In this document: in pieces, positions 49,701 to 59,273 of the stretch | How the letters are laid out: every line of letters begins with the position of its first letter | Numbering within the stretch: position 1 is the first letter of the stretch | NCBI RefSeq assembly: GCF_026113935.1 | Contig: NZ_JAPEUL010000009.1 | Location: 454,501 to 518,500, forward strand | Length of the DNA: 64,000 bases | Source of the DNA: Marinomonas rhodophyticola | Lineage (GTDB): Bacteria > Pseudomonadota > Gammaproteobacteria > Pseudomonadales > Marinomonadaceae | Direction: 5' to 3' | Made by a program: the position numbers and the translations under genes | The notes under the pieces: model-generated | What the model was told of the DNA's origin: nothing | Databases searched by the model: none | What the model saw: only the letters and a program-made list of their open reading frames with translations

Positions 49701-50384
49701 CTAAGTAATTAAAAAGAAGTTAAACGCCTCATTAGTTTGCTTTATAGATTTGTGATCAATGTTTCTTACAGTCAGCCGGCTTGCATCGTCCTCACAATTG
49801 TTTAGAGGAGTGTTTTCTTCGAGGTATTCTCGCCAATAGCCATCGGTACTTAAGTGTAGCTCGTCTGTTTGCTCTAATGCGAAGCTTAAAAAATCAGGTT
49901 GCTGAAAGCGCCGAGCTTTTAATGATCGAGTGAGTAAATGCGGATTGTGTAACTCGTTTGGTATAGCCGTTACTTGGTGCTGACTTATTAGATTATGTGG
50001 TTTGTTAATCCATTGGACTTCGTGGTTTGTTGAGGTGCCAATACAACAGTCACCGAGCCAGACAATATTTCCTTCTAGCGTATTTAGGTTTATTTCGACA
50101 AGACAAAAGCTGGCGACTTCGCATAGAAAGTTTTGTCTTTTTAGCGTTCTATGTTTTTCTTTTAAAAGTCGAGTTGTTTCGGGTTCTGAATGGAGGTCAG
50201 GATTATCTAGGAAAGTATGGGCCAGTATCGTTACCCAATGCTCTGAAAAAGCACTTGGGTTGGTGCCTTTCTCGGCAGCATCCACTATAACGACGACAAG
50301 TTTGTTACTTCTTATACCTACCGCGATAGCATCGTTATTGCTCTGGCGTGTATTCCCTTGTCGGCTAAACCAATCAATATCCAT
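49701..50384 (-). CDS. PP2C-like phosphatase-fold protein
   Basis: 227 residues. The order of strands fits PP2C/SpoIIE phosphatases: FSRQGNTRQSNNDAIAVG at the start (R-G..-R..N.D, where metal ligands lie), VVVIVDAAEKG (VxDGMGG equivalent), IVWLGDCCIG (GDSR equivalent) and LHLSTDGYW (SDGL equivalent). Several aspartates remain but the motifs are weak, so activity is uncertain. Third gene of an operon with a nucleotidyltransferase and a winged-helix protein, 13 bp downstream of the former. Confidence 0.65.
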   Translation of the reverse strand: MDIDWFSRQGNTRQSNNDAIAVGIRSNKLVVVIVDAAEKGTNPSAFSEHWVTILAHTFLDNPDLHSEPETTRLLKEKHRTLKRQNFLCEVASFCLVEINLNTLEGNIVWLGDCCIGTSTNHEVQWINKPHNLISQHQVTAIPNELHNPHLLTRSLKARRFQQPDFLSFALEQTDELHLSTDGYWREYLEENTPLNNCEDDASRLTVRNIDHKSIKQTNEAFNFFLIT

Positions 50385-50397
50385 ATTACGTGCCTTA

Positions 50398-51090
50398 TTA
50401 TGAAATGGCCTTTAAACGATGGTAGATGATGTCTTCTCGGTCTGGACTGCCTTCTGCTGTGCTTTGTACTGCGTAATCAAAGTCGCTAACTGTCATTAAT
50501 GTCTGAATCTCTTGGGCTATGTAGGCCTTAACTTCTTCTGGTGCGTTTCGGATTTCAGCAGCTAGGCTTTCTCTACCATCAATTAGATTGAGAAGGTCTT
50601 CGATATCTTGGCTTGCTAATGGGTCTTGATTACCTCGGCCTTTGTAGGCTTCAAGCTTGGTTGCAACAAAAGCGATAGGGTTAACCACTTTGATCGAGAG
50701 CTTTTCGTCTAAGGCATAATCGATGGCAGATTCCATTGCGTATTTGTACCAACGATTACTAAAGCCAAGAATTGCCTCGTCGTCGGGCATAATATCTACT
50801 CGTAGATCACCTAGCTTCATTGCGCAAATAGGCCAATTTTCCTCAGTGAGAGGTGTTTCTTTGAAACCATTTGATTGTAGTTGAGCTTTTAATTGGTTGT
50901 ATTCGACATAGCCGATGACGCTAACAATCAGATCTACATCTTCGGTATGTCTAACTTGCTCAACGGTAAATTCATCCGTGATCAGCAATGCTGTTGTGCA
51001 GCCGCCGACAAAGGTGACCATTTCCCTAAGCTCCTCTAATGCTAAGGCGACTTGCTTCAGCATTTCTTTTTGGACGTCTCTTGCGCTCAT
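50398..51090 (-). CDS. AbiEii-like nucleotidyltransferase
   Basis: 230 residues of the MNT/AbiEii-type nucleotidyltransferase fold: VTFVGGCTTALLITDEF (GG with following T/S) and RHTEDVDLIVSV supplying the DxD metal pair, then RVDIMPDDEAILGFSN with a third acidic residue. AbiEii and MenT toxins use this fold to modify tRNA or other substrates. It starts 3 bp after the winged-helix gene, as AbiEii follows AbiEi. Toxin activity is inferred, not shown. Confidence 0.7.
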   Translation of the reverse strand: MSARDVQKEMLKQVALALEELREMVTFVGGCTTALLITDEFTVEQVRHTEDVDLIVSVIGYVEYNQLKAQLQSNGFKETPLTEENWPICAMKLGDLRVDIMPDDEAILGFSNRWYKYAMESAIDYALDEKLSIKVVNPIAFVATKLEAYKGRGNQDPLASQDIEDLLNLIDGRESLAAEIRNAPEEVKAYIAQEIQTLMTVSDFDYAVQSTAEGSPDREDIIYHRLKAIS

Positions 51091-51093
51091 TGC

Positions 51094-51735
51094 TTACTCC
51101 AAAAAAGACTTTAGCTTGTCCTTTGCTATGTTGGCTTCCCGCGCATTGCCCAATCGTATGGAGTCGATTAAGGCGAGCATGGCATACATGTCTGGATCTT
51201 TTCTTATAGCTCGAGTGACGGACTTAAATAAAGGCTCAACAGCTTGCCCTTTATTTGTACCTCTTGCATCTGGCCACACAGGAATAAGCTCTCCCGAACT
51301 GATAATATCGTTTTGTAAAATAGGCGCGGCGAAGGATGTTCCTATACCTCTAGTGACTTCACCGAGTTTGGCAGGAAAAACATACTTAATGCCTGAAACA
51401 ATAAACTCAAATAGGGCTTTTTTATTAGCCCTTGGCACGCCAAATTGTCGATCTTTTTTAGCTAAGCCAATGTCTATGCAGCGTCTTAGTGATTCGCTGA
51501 TCTGAGTTTTGCTTATGCCTGTTTCTGCTTCAAGGTTACGAGTGGTGTAGGCAAAATTACGAAATTCACTGCTTACTGTTGGGAAGAGTAACGGCTGACC
51601 AATGTCATCGCTATGGCTTTCCCAGTCTCGCCAGTCGTGAGGCCATGTGAATATACCTCTGTCTTGTGAGGACGAGTTTTCTTGGTGTTGGAGAGAGATG
51701 AGCTTTAATAGTAAACCTATATCTTGACTTTTCAT
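51094..51735 (-). CDS. Winged-helix regulator, possible antitoxin of the nucleotidyltransferase operon
   Basis: 213 residues from ATG 51735 with GAGG upstream. A winged helix is visible at NLEAETGISKTQISESLRRC followed by IDIGLAKKDRQFG. The C-terminal half has VFPAKLGEVTRGIGTSFAAP and a helical end. I do not recognise a named family. First gene of the operon, right behind a 30-bp palindrome, so autoregulation like AbiEi is plausible. Confidence 0.6.
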   Translation of the reverse strand: MKSQDIGLLLKLISLQHQENSSSQDRGIFTWPHDWRDWESHSDDIGQPLLFPTVSSEFRNFAYTTRNLEAETGISKTQISESLRRCIDIGLAKKDRQFGVPRANKKALFEFIVSGIKYVFPAKLGEVTRGIGTSFAAPILQNDIISSGELIPVWPDARGTNKGQAVEPLFKSVTRAIRKDPDMYAMLALIDSIRLGNAREANIAKDKLKSFLE

Positions 51736-51750
51736 CGTATTATAAAACCT

Positions 51751-51780
51751 CTTGTCCTGTGTCTCGGGACACAGGACAAG
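51751..51780. promoter_or_regulatory. 30-bp palindromic operator of the winged-helix/nucleotidyltransferase operon
   Basis: Arms CTTGTCCTGTGTC and GACACAGGACAAG are perfect complements; 14 of 15 positions pair overall. It ends 16 bp upstream of the first ATG of the operon, where a repressor would block initiation. Confidence 0.7.
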
Positions 51781-51893
51781 CGTCATGCATATTAATACAG
51801 ATTGCAAGCGCTTTTTCTTGGTATAAAAACTTAGCCTGAACTAAGCCTTCTGCAAAGTACATCCACCAGATGAAGAACTAGGTTGAACGCGCA

Positions 51894-51970
51894 CAGCCAC
51901 CCAGCCAGACATGGCATTGGTGAATGACAAATTTAAAGAAGAGGTTGAAACATCAAAGGGCAGGCGCGAG
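51894..51970 (+). pseudogene. Possible C-terminal remnant of a RAYT-type transposase
   Basis: The plus strand reads ALVNDKFKEEVETSKGRRER, which resembles the C-terminal NDRFKEEVEALTGRR tail of REP-associated transposases. Nothing else of the gene remains. Similarity is from memory only. Confidence 0.3.
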
Positions 51971-51977
51971 AGATTTT

Positions 51978-53378
51978 TTATATCTGCTGGTCTAAAGCCC
52001 AAGCTAATACCTCAAAAATTTTCTCATCTGTACATTGCGCCACATTGAATCGAAGATAGTCATGGGCATTCAGAGATTGGCTAAAAACATTGCCAGGGGC
52101 GAGCACGACCCCTTTACTCAGACAGTCACGGGCTAGTTGAGTGGCGTTTTTACCTGTGGGTAATTGGCACCATAAAAACATACCGTCTTTCGGTTGAATC
52201 CAAGGCTGAATACCTAAGTTGATCAGCTTCTTCGTTGTGCTTTGTCGTTGTTTAGCAAGCCAGTGATGAAGTTTTTCCATGTGTTTACGATAGCCACTAT
52301 CTGTCAGTGTTTGTAAAACGATTTCACTATCGAAGCGATTGCCACTGAATGATGTGGCGATTTTTAAGTCCACCAATTGCTCTATCCAATCTTGCTTTGC
52401 GGCAATGTAGCCACAGCGTATTGAAGCGGATACCGTTTTGGAAAAACTACCAATTTCAATGACTTGATCTAGACCATCTAAGGCCGCTAAACGTGGTGAA
52501 CGAATGGTTTCTAAGTCGGCAAAAATATCATCTTCAACAATAACCAGTTCTGATGCTTGAGCGAGTGTGAGTAATTTATGGGCAACATGTGGCGCTAAAT
52601 GAGCCCCTGTGGGGTTATGGACACCTGAATTGGTGAGATAGAGCCTAGGGTTGTGGTCTTTTATTGCTTGCGCGAAACGCTCTAAGTCAGGCCCACTGGG
52701 CGTATAGGGAATCCCAATAATCTTGACTCTATGGGCTTTTAATAAAGCGTGAAAGTTAAAGTAGCAGGGATCGTCGACCAGCACGGTATCGCCTGGTGAC
52801 AGCAGAAAGCGACCAATTAAATCAATGGCATGAGTCCCAGACTCAGTGAGCATAATCTGTTCAGCAGAGACCTCAATATTATGGCTCAACATCCGACGTT
52901 GTAAGAAATGACGAAACGCTTGAGAGCCTTTCGGAGGCGCATATTCGGTTAAATCTAAGGAATGAGTTCTGGCAAGATTTCGCAGCGCGCGCTTTATACC
53001 TGATTGATAGAACCATTCAGAGGGAAGCCAGCCACAGCCTGGCATAAGTGAACCTGCTGTTGATTCCAACGATTCTCGTGAGACCCATAACGGGTCGATC
53101 TCCCGCGCTACTTTAGGGCCAATATGAGTGAGGTTTAAGGGCGCAATAGGGCCAGAGGTATAAAAGCCTGCTCCGGGACGAGACACAATACAACCTTCTG
53201 CTACGAGGCGATCGTAAGCTTCGACCACAGTAGAGATCGAAACCTGCATGGCTTTCGCCTGTGCACGGACTGAAGGTAAACGCGTATTGGGCAAGTAGGC
53301 CCGCGACGCGATTTTTGACTCAATATCCTTCATGACCGATTCAATTAATGTGCCTGCGCGAGCCATACTCTTCCTCAA
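51978..53378 (-). CDS. MocR/PdxR-like GntR regulator with aminotransferase domain
   Basis: 466 residues. N-terminal GntR winged helix (RLPSVRAQAKAMQVSISTVV, EAYDRLVAEGCI) then a fold-type I aminotransferase domain: LTESGTHAIDLIGRFL, YLTNSGVHNPTGA, VEDDIFADLE and the PLP lysine in EIGSFSKTVSASIRCGYIA. It diverges from an EamA exporter, the usual MocR arrangement, and probably regulates it in response to a PLP adduct or amino compound. Confidence 0.88.
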   Translation of the reverse strand: MRKSMARAGTLIESVMKDIESKIASRAYLPNTRLPSVRAQAKAMQVSISTVVEAYDRLVAEGCIVSRPGAGFYTSGPIAPLNLTHIGPKVAREIDPLWVSRESLESTAGSLMPGCGWLPSEWFYQSGIKRALRNLARTHSLDLTEYAPPKGSQAFRHFLQRRMLSHNIEVSAEQIMLTESGTHAIDLIGRFLLSPGDTVLVDDPCYFNFHALLKAHRVKIIGIPYTPSGPDLERFAQAIKDHNPRLYLTNSGVHNPTGAHLAPHVAHKLLTLAQASELVIVEDDIFADLETIRSPRLAALDGLDQVIEIGSFSKTVSASIRCGYIAAKQDWIEQLVDLKIATSFSGNRFDSEIVLQTLTDSGYRKHMEKLHHWLAKQRQSTTKKLINLGIQPWIQPKDGMFLWCQLPTGKNATQLARDCLSKGVVLAPGNVFSQSLNAHDYLRFNVAQCTDEKIFEVLAWALDQQI

Positions 53379-53496
53379 TTTTCAAATTGTATTGCCAATA
53401 TAACCATAACAGTTTTTTTAAATTGTGTCGGTCTGTATCTCCTCTTATCGCCATTTTTTCGGTTTTATAGGGCCATTGTTTTTAGGGAGTAATGAT

Positions 53497-54357
53497 ATGA
53501 AACAGGCAACACAAGGTTGGCTTAGTGGCTTCGTGGGTGTAGTGACTTTTGCTGGTTCGCTACCGGCAACACGCATCGCGCTGCAAGGCTTTGATCCTAC
53601 TTTCTTGACGGTGGCTCGCGCTTCGATTGCTGGAATATTAGGTTTATTGTTTTTACTGCTACTCAAACAACCACGCCCTAACGCCTCGCAAATTGCAACG
53701 CTCTTACTGAGTGCAATGGGAGTCGTGGTTGGCTTTCCTTTGCTGACGGCGTTTGCACTGCAATACGTTACCTCTGCGCATTGTGTGGTGTTTGTGGGCG
53801 TGCTTCCCATCTGTACGGCATTGTTTGCCGTGCTAAGAGGAGGAGAGCGCCCTAGCTGGCCGTTTTGGCTCTTTTCATTGGTGGGAGCGGCCTTAGTGAT
53901 GGGCTATGCAGCCCTGGGTGTGGGTGAAGTTTCATTAATAGGGGATGGTTTGATGCTGGCGGCGATTGTTGCCTGCGGCATGGGGTATGCGGAAGGCGCA
54001 CGCTTATCTCGGGTATTGGGCGGATGGCAGGTGATCTGCTGGTCTTTAGTCGTGTCTTTGCCCGTCATGCTGCCCTTACTGTATGTTTTATGGCCCAGCT
54101 CATTCGCTTCGGTAACGACATCAGCATGGCTGGGGCTGGGCTATGTCTCTCTTTTTAGCATGCTGTTTGGCTTTATCTTCTGGTATAGAGGGCTGGCGCT
54201 CGGCGGCATTGCGGCGGTGAGCCAGTTGCAATTAATTCAACCATTTATAGGATTTTTACTGGCGGCTTGGCTACTACAAGAAAGCATCAGTTTAACCATG
54301 CTGTGGGTGACACTGGCAGCCGTTTTGTGTGTGGTGGGAGCGAAGAAATTTTGTTAA
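53497..54357 (+). CDS. EamA/DMT family transporter
   Basis: 286 residues with ten TM helices in two EamA repeats. First repeat: VGVVTFAGSLPATRIALQGF and VARASIAGILGLLFLLLL. Second repeat: LAAIVACGMGYAEGARLSR and YRGLALGGIAAVSQLQLIQP. ATG 53497 follows AGGGAG; the frame upstream to 53425 lacks a ribosome site. Divergent from the MocR regulator. Likely exports amino acids or similar metabolites. Confidence 0.85.
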   Translation: MKQATQGWLSGFVGVVTFAGSLPATRIALQGFDPTFLTVARASIAGILGLLFLLLLKQPRPNASQIATLLLSAMGVVVGFPLLTAFALQYVTSAHCVVFVGVLPICTALFAVLRGGERPSWPFWLFSLVGAALVMGYAALGVGEVSLIGDGLMLAAIVACGMGYAEGARLSRVLGGWQVICWSLVVSLPVMLPLLYVLWPSSFASVTTSAWLGLGYVSLFSMLFGFIFWYRGLALGGIAAVSQLQLIQPFIGFLLAAWLLQESISLTMLWVTLAAVLCVVGAKKFC

Positions 54358-54421
54358 TGGGCAAATTAAAATTGGCGACATTGAGCTTAATTTTTATCAG
54401 ACCTCAATTGCTCTGAAATGA

Positions 54422-55234
54422 TTAATACTTAAAAAAAACTTTAGGCGGTACTCCCATCATGCGAGTTACCATCGCACTAAAAATGCTAGGTGACGAGTAA
54501 CCTAACTCGTAAGCCATTTGATTTATAGGCATTTTTTGTGCGGCCAGTGCGAGAGCATTTGCCAAAATGACCTGTTGTCGCCATTGGCTAAAACTAATGC
54601 CTAATTGATTTTGAAACAGTCTTGATGCCGTACTCAAACTTACCCCGCTATGTTGGCATAATGATTTCAAGCTAATGCTTGGAGAGGGTGAGTCTAGAAA
54701 GGTATGGCAAAGTGTCTTTAGTCTTTTTTCTTTGGGAAGTACAACGCCAAGCGACAAGGGACGCGCCCGTCTCAACTCTCCCCAAATCAATGTGCAAATA
54801 GCCAAGTACTCTTTATTAATAAAATCCTCTTCAGTATTTTCACTCAACTTCACAATGAGTTCATGCAATAAAGGGCTTACTTCAAATGCTTGGCAGGTAT
54901 TCCATACCTCGGGACTCATTAATTCAGAATCGGCTTCTTCACGGGAGATAAGATAAACAGAAAATAATTTTGCATGCTCTAACAAGGTGGCAGCATGTTC
55001 CATATTAGGGGGAATCCATAATCCATGATTGGGGGGAACGAGGTGTGTGCTATCCGACGTAGAAACTTTTGTGATACCAGCATCAGAGAAGACGAGTTGC
55101 CCCCAAGTATGATGATGTGGCGTGACGTCCACTGAGAAGCTCATTGAACGAGCCTTTACCCGTATTGGCTTATCAGCAGAGGGCTTAAAGCGTTCCGCCT
55201 CTTGTCTAACATCTCGTACACGTGACTTTGACAT
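54422..55234 (-). CDS. AraC family transcriptional regulator
   Basis: 270 residues. N-terminal cupin part (VDVTPHHHTWGQLVFSDAG, LVPPNHGLWIPPNMEH) and C-terminal double HTH (LKSLCQHSGVSLSTASRLFQ; INQMAYELGYSSPSIFSAMV) ending RMMGVPPKVFFKY. The HHHTWGQL pattern marks the branch that regulates adjacent MFS exporters. Start 55234 is preferred to 55255. Divergent from the MFS gene. Confidence 0.85.
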   Translation of the reverse strand: MSKSRVRDVRQEAERFKPSADKPIRVKARSMSFSVDVTPHHHTWGQLVFSDAGITKVSTSDSTHLVPPNHGLWIPPNMEHAATLLEHAKLFSVYLISREEADSELMSPEVWNTCQAFEVSPLLHELIVKLSENTEEDFINKEYLAICTLIWGELRRARPLSLGVVLPKEKRLKTLCHTFLDSPSPSISLKSLCQHSGVSLSTASRLFQNQLGISFSQWRQQVILANALALAAQKMPINQMAYELGYSSPSIFSAMVTRMMGVPPKVFFKY

Positions 55235-55363
55235 AGTCTCAATACCTTTTGACATTCCTTCGACATTCTTTCATCGCACTTCTTGATACAAATATAACAG
55301 AGGCCAGCTCTTGAGGCTGTGACCTAGTATGAAATTTTCATGTATCTCTACAAGGAGAAGAGA

Positions 55364-56750
55364 ATGCCAGCCAGTGAACATAGGACAGAGCAAAAGGGAT
55401 TTATAGGAGATGATTCTAATCACCAAATCATATTAACGCTTATCCTCGGCAGTATTCTTCCATTATTGGACTCTACAGCGTTAGGTATCGCGATTCCTGC
55501 GCTAAGCGATGCCTTTGCTTCTTCCGTGCAAGCGCTACAAAAAGTGGTTACCTTATACGGTATCGCTGCCGCGGTGACAGTGCCTCTTTGTGCTTGGGGA
55601 ATGAAGCGATATAACAATAAATCTGTGTGGTTATTGGGGCTGATTCTATTTTTATTGGCCTCTGTGGCTTGTGCTACAGCAGGGTCACTAAATCTATTGG
55701 TGACTTATCGTATATTTCAGGGGGTGGGGGCAGGAATTCTGATGGCCACCATGCAGCCTGTATTATTGAATGCTGTGGGTCGGGAACAGTTTAAGGCTGC
55801 AATGGCTTCAGTGGCTATTCCCGCTGTTATTGTTCCTATTTTGAGGTCCATTAGTAGCGGGGTTTATTGTAAATTCTGTCAGTTGGAAATGGATTTTCTT
55901 GTTAAATATTCCTATCTCCCTTTTTGCCATACTCTTAGCATGGTGTTACCTACCAAATAGTACCAGCGATAAACGGACAAAATTAGATATACAAGGCTAT
56001 CTACTATTTGCTTGTGGCTTAGCCACAGTGATCTATGGGCTTTCTGAAGTGAGTTCTGAGAGTTTGGACATTCTTAGCGTTTCGGCTCTGGGCTTAGTTG
56101 TTCTGAGTTTGAGTCTGATTGGTTATTATGTTCACTATGCGCTGACTAAGTCATTCCCCATTTTAGATGTACGGCTTTTTCGTATTCCGCCGTTTAGAAA
56201 CACGGCCCTGTTACTTTTTCTTAGTAGCTTAGTTTTTTATTCTAGTTTATTTATTTTACCGTCCATTTTTATCGAGCGTTACGGGTACTCCACGTTGGGT
56301 GCAAGTGCGATGTTGGGCGCTAGTGGCTTGGGGGCTCTGCTATCTCGTTCCTATTTGCAAAAGCTCACCTCTCGTTTTTCTACATCAAAGGTTGCAATGA
56401 TAAGTGTGCTAATCAGCCTGATTGGAACCCTGCCATTATTGTGTGATTCTGCCTTTGATCTAATGCCGTTGATGGTATTGAGTATGCTACTGCGTGGTGC
56501 TGGCCTTGGACTAATGACCCTGTTGACCATGACTCATCTATATCATTATGTTCCGGAGGGAAAAACACCAGATACCAGCGCTTGGTCTCGAATACTGACC
56601 ATTTTGGGAGGAGCCATCGGAACGTCATCAATTGGTTTTTTCTACCAGTGGGAAATGACCACAGCGTCTCATCAAACGGTTGGTGCGCTTGCGGTTGTTA
56701 CATTGCTTTGCCTCGTACCTGCATTTTCACTAAAAAGGTCAAAGGCTTAG
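55364..56750 (+). CDS. MFS drug exporter, DHA2/EmrB type (one frameshift)
   Basis: About 460 residues and some fourteen TM helices. TM1 has LILGSILPLLDSTALGIAIP, the DHA2 signature; TM4-5 region has YRIFQGVGAGILMAT. The frame breaks near 55845 and resumes as VAGFIVNSVSWKWIFLLNIP, motif C-like, then the second half to 56750. ATG 55364 follows AGAAGAGA. Divergent from its likely AraC regulator. Confidence 0.83.
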
Positions 56751-56775
56751 AAAATTGAAATAAGGGGAGAAGGTA

Positions 56776-56832
56776 ATGGATAGGCGAGTGACACCAAGAA
56801 AGCGTGGAAGGAAACCGAGTCAGGCAGATTAA
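56776..56832 (+). pseudogene. Possible RAYT transposase C-terminal remnant
   Basis: Reads MDRRVTPRKRGRKPSQAD then stop, like the basic GRRVTPxKRGRP tail of REP-associated tyrosine transposases. It lies 180 bp before the intact RAYT gene. Only a scrap remains. Confidence 0.35.
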
Positions 56833-57010
56833 TTTTTATCTGGCTCCAATTGTTTCAGAAAATGTTTGCAAGGCTAAGATTTTTATTACAAACGACGGTT
56901 TCCATCAGAAAATCTTTACACGGCTAGCAACTCACCTGATTATAGACTGTACAGATTGCCAGTGTTTGTCTATAGTTTTTGTGCTGTTACTTAAGGATTG
57001 AGGAGCATGT

Positions 57011-57985
57011 ATGCCTAAGGCAAGAAGCCAACAAATTAGTTTATCTTATACTCCCTACTATCACTGTGTTTCGCGTTGTGTCCGCCGTGCATTTTTATGT
57101 GGTGAGGATGCCTCAACAGGTCAAAGCTACGAGCATCGCCGTAGCTGGGTTGAGATGCGGCTGCTTTACTTAAGTCGGATATTTGCCATCAAGGTGTGTG
57201 CTTATGCTGTTATGAGTAACCATACTCATGTTGTGCTACATGTAGATACAGACACCGCAGCTGGCTGGTCGACCGATGAAATATTAAGCCGTTGGCATCA
57301 ACTCCACAAAGGTACCATGGTCACCCAGCAATACATGATGAACGGCAATGTCCCTGAGTATCTACAGCCTTTATTGGAAGCGACGGTTGAGACGTATCGA
57401 CAACGCTTAATGGACATTAGCTGGTTCATGAAAGAGCTAAATGAAAACATTGCTCGCCAGGCAAATCTGGAAGATAAATGCACCGGAAGGTTCTGGGAAG
57501 GGCGTTTCAAATCCCAAGCGTTACTCGACGAAGCGGCACTGATCGCCTGCATGGCTTATGTTGACCTTAATCCGGTGAGAGCCAAGATAGATCACACACC
57601 TGAAACCTCAGCCTATACCAGTATCAAAAAACGCATCAATGCCGCGAAACACAATCAGCAACCTAAAACACTTTACCCCTTTGTCGGCAATCCAAGAGAC
57701 AACCAACCAAAAGGACTTCCCTTCAAACTCGAAGACTATCTTGAACTGGTCGACCTAACAGGTCGAATCGTGCGCCAAGATAAGCGTGGTAGTATCGATT
57801 TATCCTTAGCGCCCATCCTACAACGACTCAATATTCCTTCCGAAAACTGGATTACCATCGCGATTGAATTTGAGAAACATACCCATGCAGCGGTTGGTAC
57901 AGAACGGATTCTCTCTAACTACTACCAGAATACAGGCTATAAGCGCCGACCGAAAATAGGTAAAACGAAACAGTTACTCGCCTAG
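57011..57985 (+). mobile_element. REP-associated tyrosine transposase (RAYT, IS200-like Y1)
   Basis: 324-residue Y1-transposase relative. Seen: YHCVSRCVRRAFLCGED near residue 17, the HUH metal site in AYAVMSNHTHVVLHV (HTH, about 73-75), KELNENIARQANLEDKCTGRFWEGRFKSQ (in parts), and MAYVDLNPVRA with the candidate catalytic Tyr near 187. Such proteins spread REP palindromes rather than themselves. The long C-terminal extension is typical of the marine group. Intact, beside an AraC/MFS pair and IS debris. Confidence 0.85.
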
Positions 57986-58041
57986 TAACCCCTCACTCTC
58001 TTTTCACCCAGTATTGCCTGATTTGGTAAGAGTACAGTACG

Positions 58042-58603
58042 CCTAAAAATCACTAAATTTCGATAATTTCTACGATATGGATGCTAGCCAAGCTAGAAAA
58101 AGCCAGTTCTGTTTAAAACTGGCTAGCTTGTTAGAACTGAGTACTGAATCACTTTTTAAGGTGGGTGGCCTGTTAATGCACACCTAAAAATCACTAAATT
58201 TCGATAATTTCTACGATATGGATGCTAGCCAAGCTAGAAAAAGCCAGTTCTGTTTAAAACTGGCTAGCTTGTTAGAACTGAGTACTGAATCACTTTTTAA
58301 GGTGGGTGGCCTGTTAATGCACACGCCTAAAAATCACTAAATTTCGATAATTTCTACGATATGGATGCTAGCCAAGCTAGAAAAAGCCAGTTCTGTTTAA
58401 AACTGGCTAGCTTGTTAGAACTGAGTACTGAATCACTTTTTAAGGTGGGTGGCCTGTTAATGCACACCTAAAAATCACTAAATTTCGATAATTTCTACGA
58501 TATGGATGCTAGCCAAGCTAGAAAAAGCCAGTTCTGTTTAAAACTGGCTAGCTTGTTAGAACTGAGTACTGAATCACTTTTTAAGGTGGGTGGCCTGTTA
58601 ATG
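58042..58603 (+). repeat. Four tandem copies of a 141-bp IS-derived segment
   Basis: Units start at 58042, 58183, 58326 and 58467 (steps 141, 143, 141) and are nearly identical; the 143-bp step comes from one extra CG. Each starts CCTAAAAATCACTAAATTTC, carries an ATG reading MDASQARKSQF, a hairpin with GCCAGTT/AACTGGC arms, and ends CTGTTAATG. Only the fourth copy runs on into transposase sequence, so the unit is the 5' end of the following element. Confidence 0.9.
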
Positions 58604-59225
58604 GATGACTCGCTTCAAGCCTGGCGTTGCATATCCACTTTGTTCTCTAGTGCTAATCAAAAACCTAAGCATCTAGAGCTTAAACATCGTCAATCTAGCC
58701 CAATCACTAATCAGTTTGTCCTTTACAAGAGCTCCACCTAAAGGGCGTCACTCCATCAATCAAAAAGGTAAAAGACGTGCTTCTTTATCTTCGCTTACCG
58801 CAGCCAGAGGAGCAAAAGAGCCTTGGTTATTAGTGTCTTCTCTTCCTGTGAACCGTCTTTTTGCGAAGCGTTGCGTCAGAGCATATGAAACGAGAATGCA
58901 AATTGAAGAAGGGTTTCGCGATATAAAAAGCAGCCGATTCGGACTAGGATTTGAGTTGAATTTTACATCAAAGATAGAGCGGCTGAGCAACTTAATCCTG
59001 CTTACAACTGTCACTGCGCTTCTGCTTGTTTTAATCGGTAAAGTCATAGAACTGGCAGGCTATGCAAAACGCTTTCAGGTGAACACTCTACGTAAGCGAA
59101 GAGTTCTGTCACACTTTTACCTTGGGAAACGAGCCATTATGACCCGTTTCCAGATACCAAAAAAGGAATGGCAGGACGGCATAAGGCAACTCGTTCAGCA
59201 GCTCGAACAAGGAAGCTATTTATGA
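58502..59225 (+). pseudogene. IS4-family (IS10-like) transposase, deleted and frameshifted
   Basis: The start (MDASQARKSQF to about residue 70) is joined directly to the C-terminal third; the region with the first two catalytic aspartates is missing, and the frame changes near 58735. The C-terminal part keeps KEPWLLVSSLP and YETRMQIEEGFRDIK, which fits the IS4 Y-(2)-R-(3)-E-(6)-K signature exactly. It cannot encode an active transposase. Confidence 0.85.
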
Positions 59226-59233
59226 GTAAATTC

Positions 59234-59259
59234 GTGGGGATACCTCAGCATCTGACCCC
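59234..59259. repeat. Right-end sequence of the IS4-type remnant
   Basis: GTGGGGATACCTCAG then CATCTGACCCC, directly after the transposase stop. The reverse complement matches 49228-49253 at 24 of 26 positions, which identifies it as part of a repeated element end. Confidence 0.5.
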
Positions 59260-59273
59260 AATTGTTAAATTTG

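Noticed and set aside
49435-49704. 89-codon open frame on the plus strand
   Set aside because: No ribosome site, no recognisable domain and composition like the surrounding gap; probably chance.
58042-58603. Regular repeats that could suggest a CRISPR array
   Set aside because: Units are 141 bp with no unique spacers and encode a transposase start; no cas genes are near.
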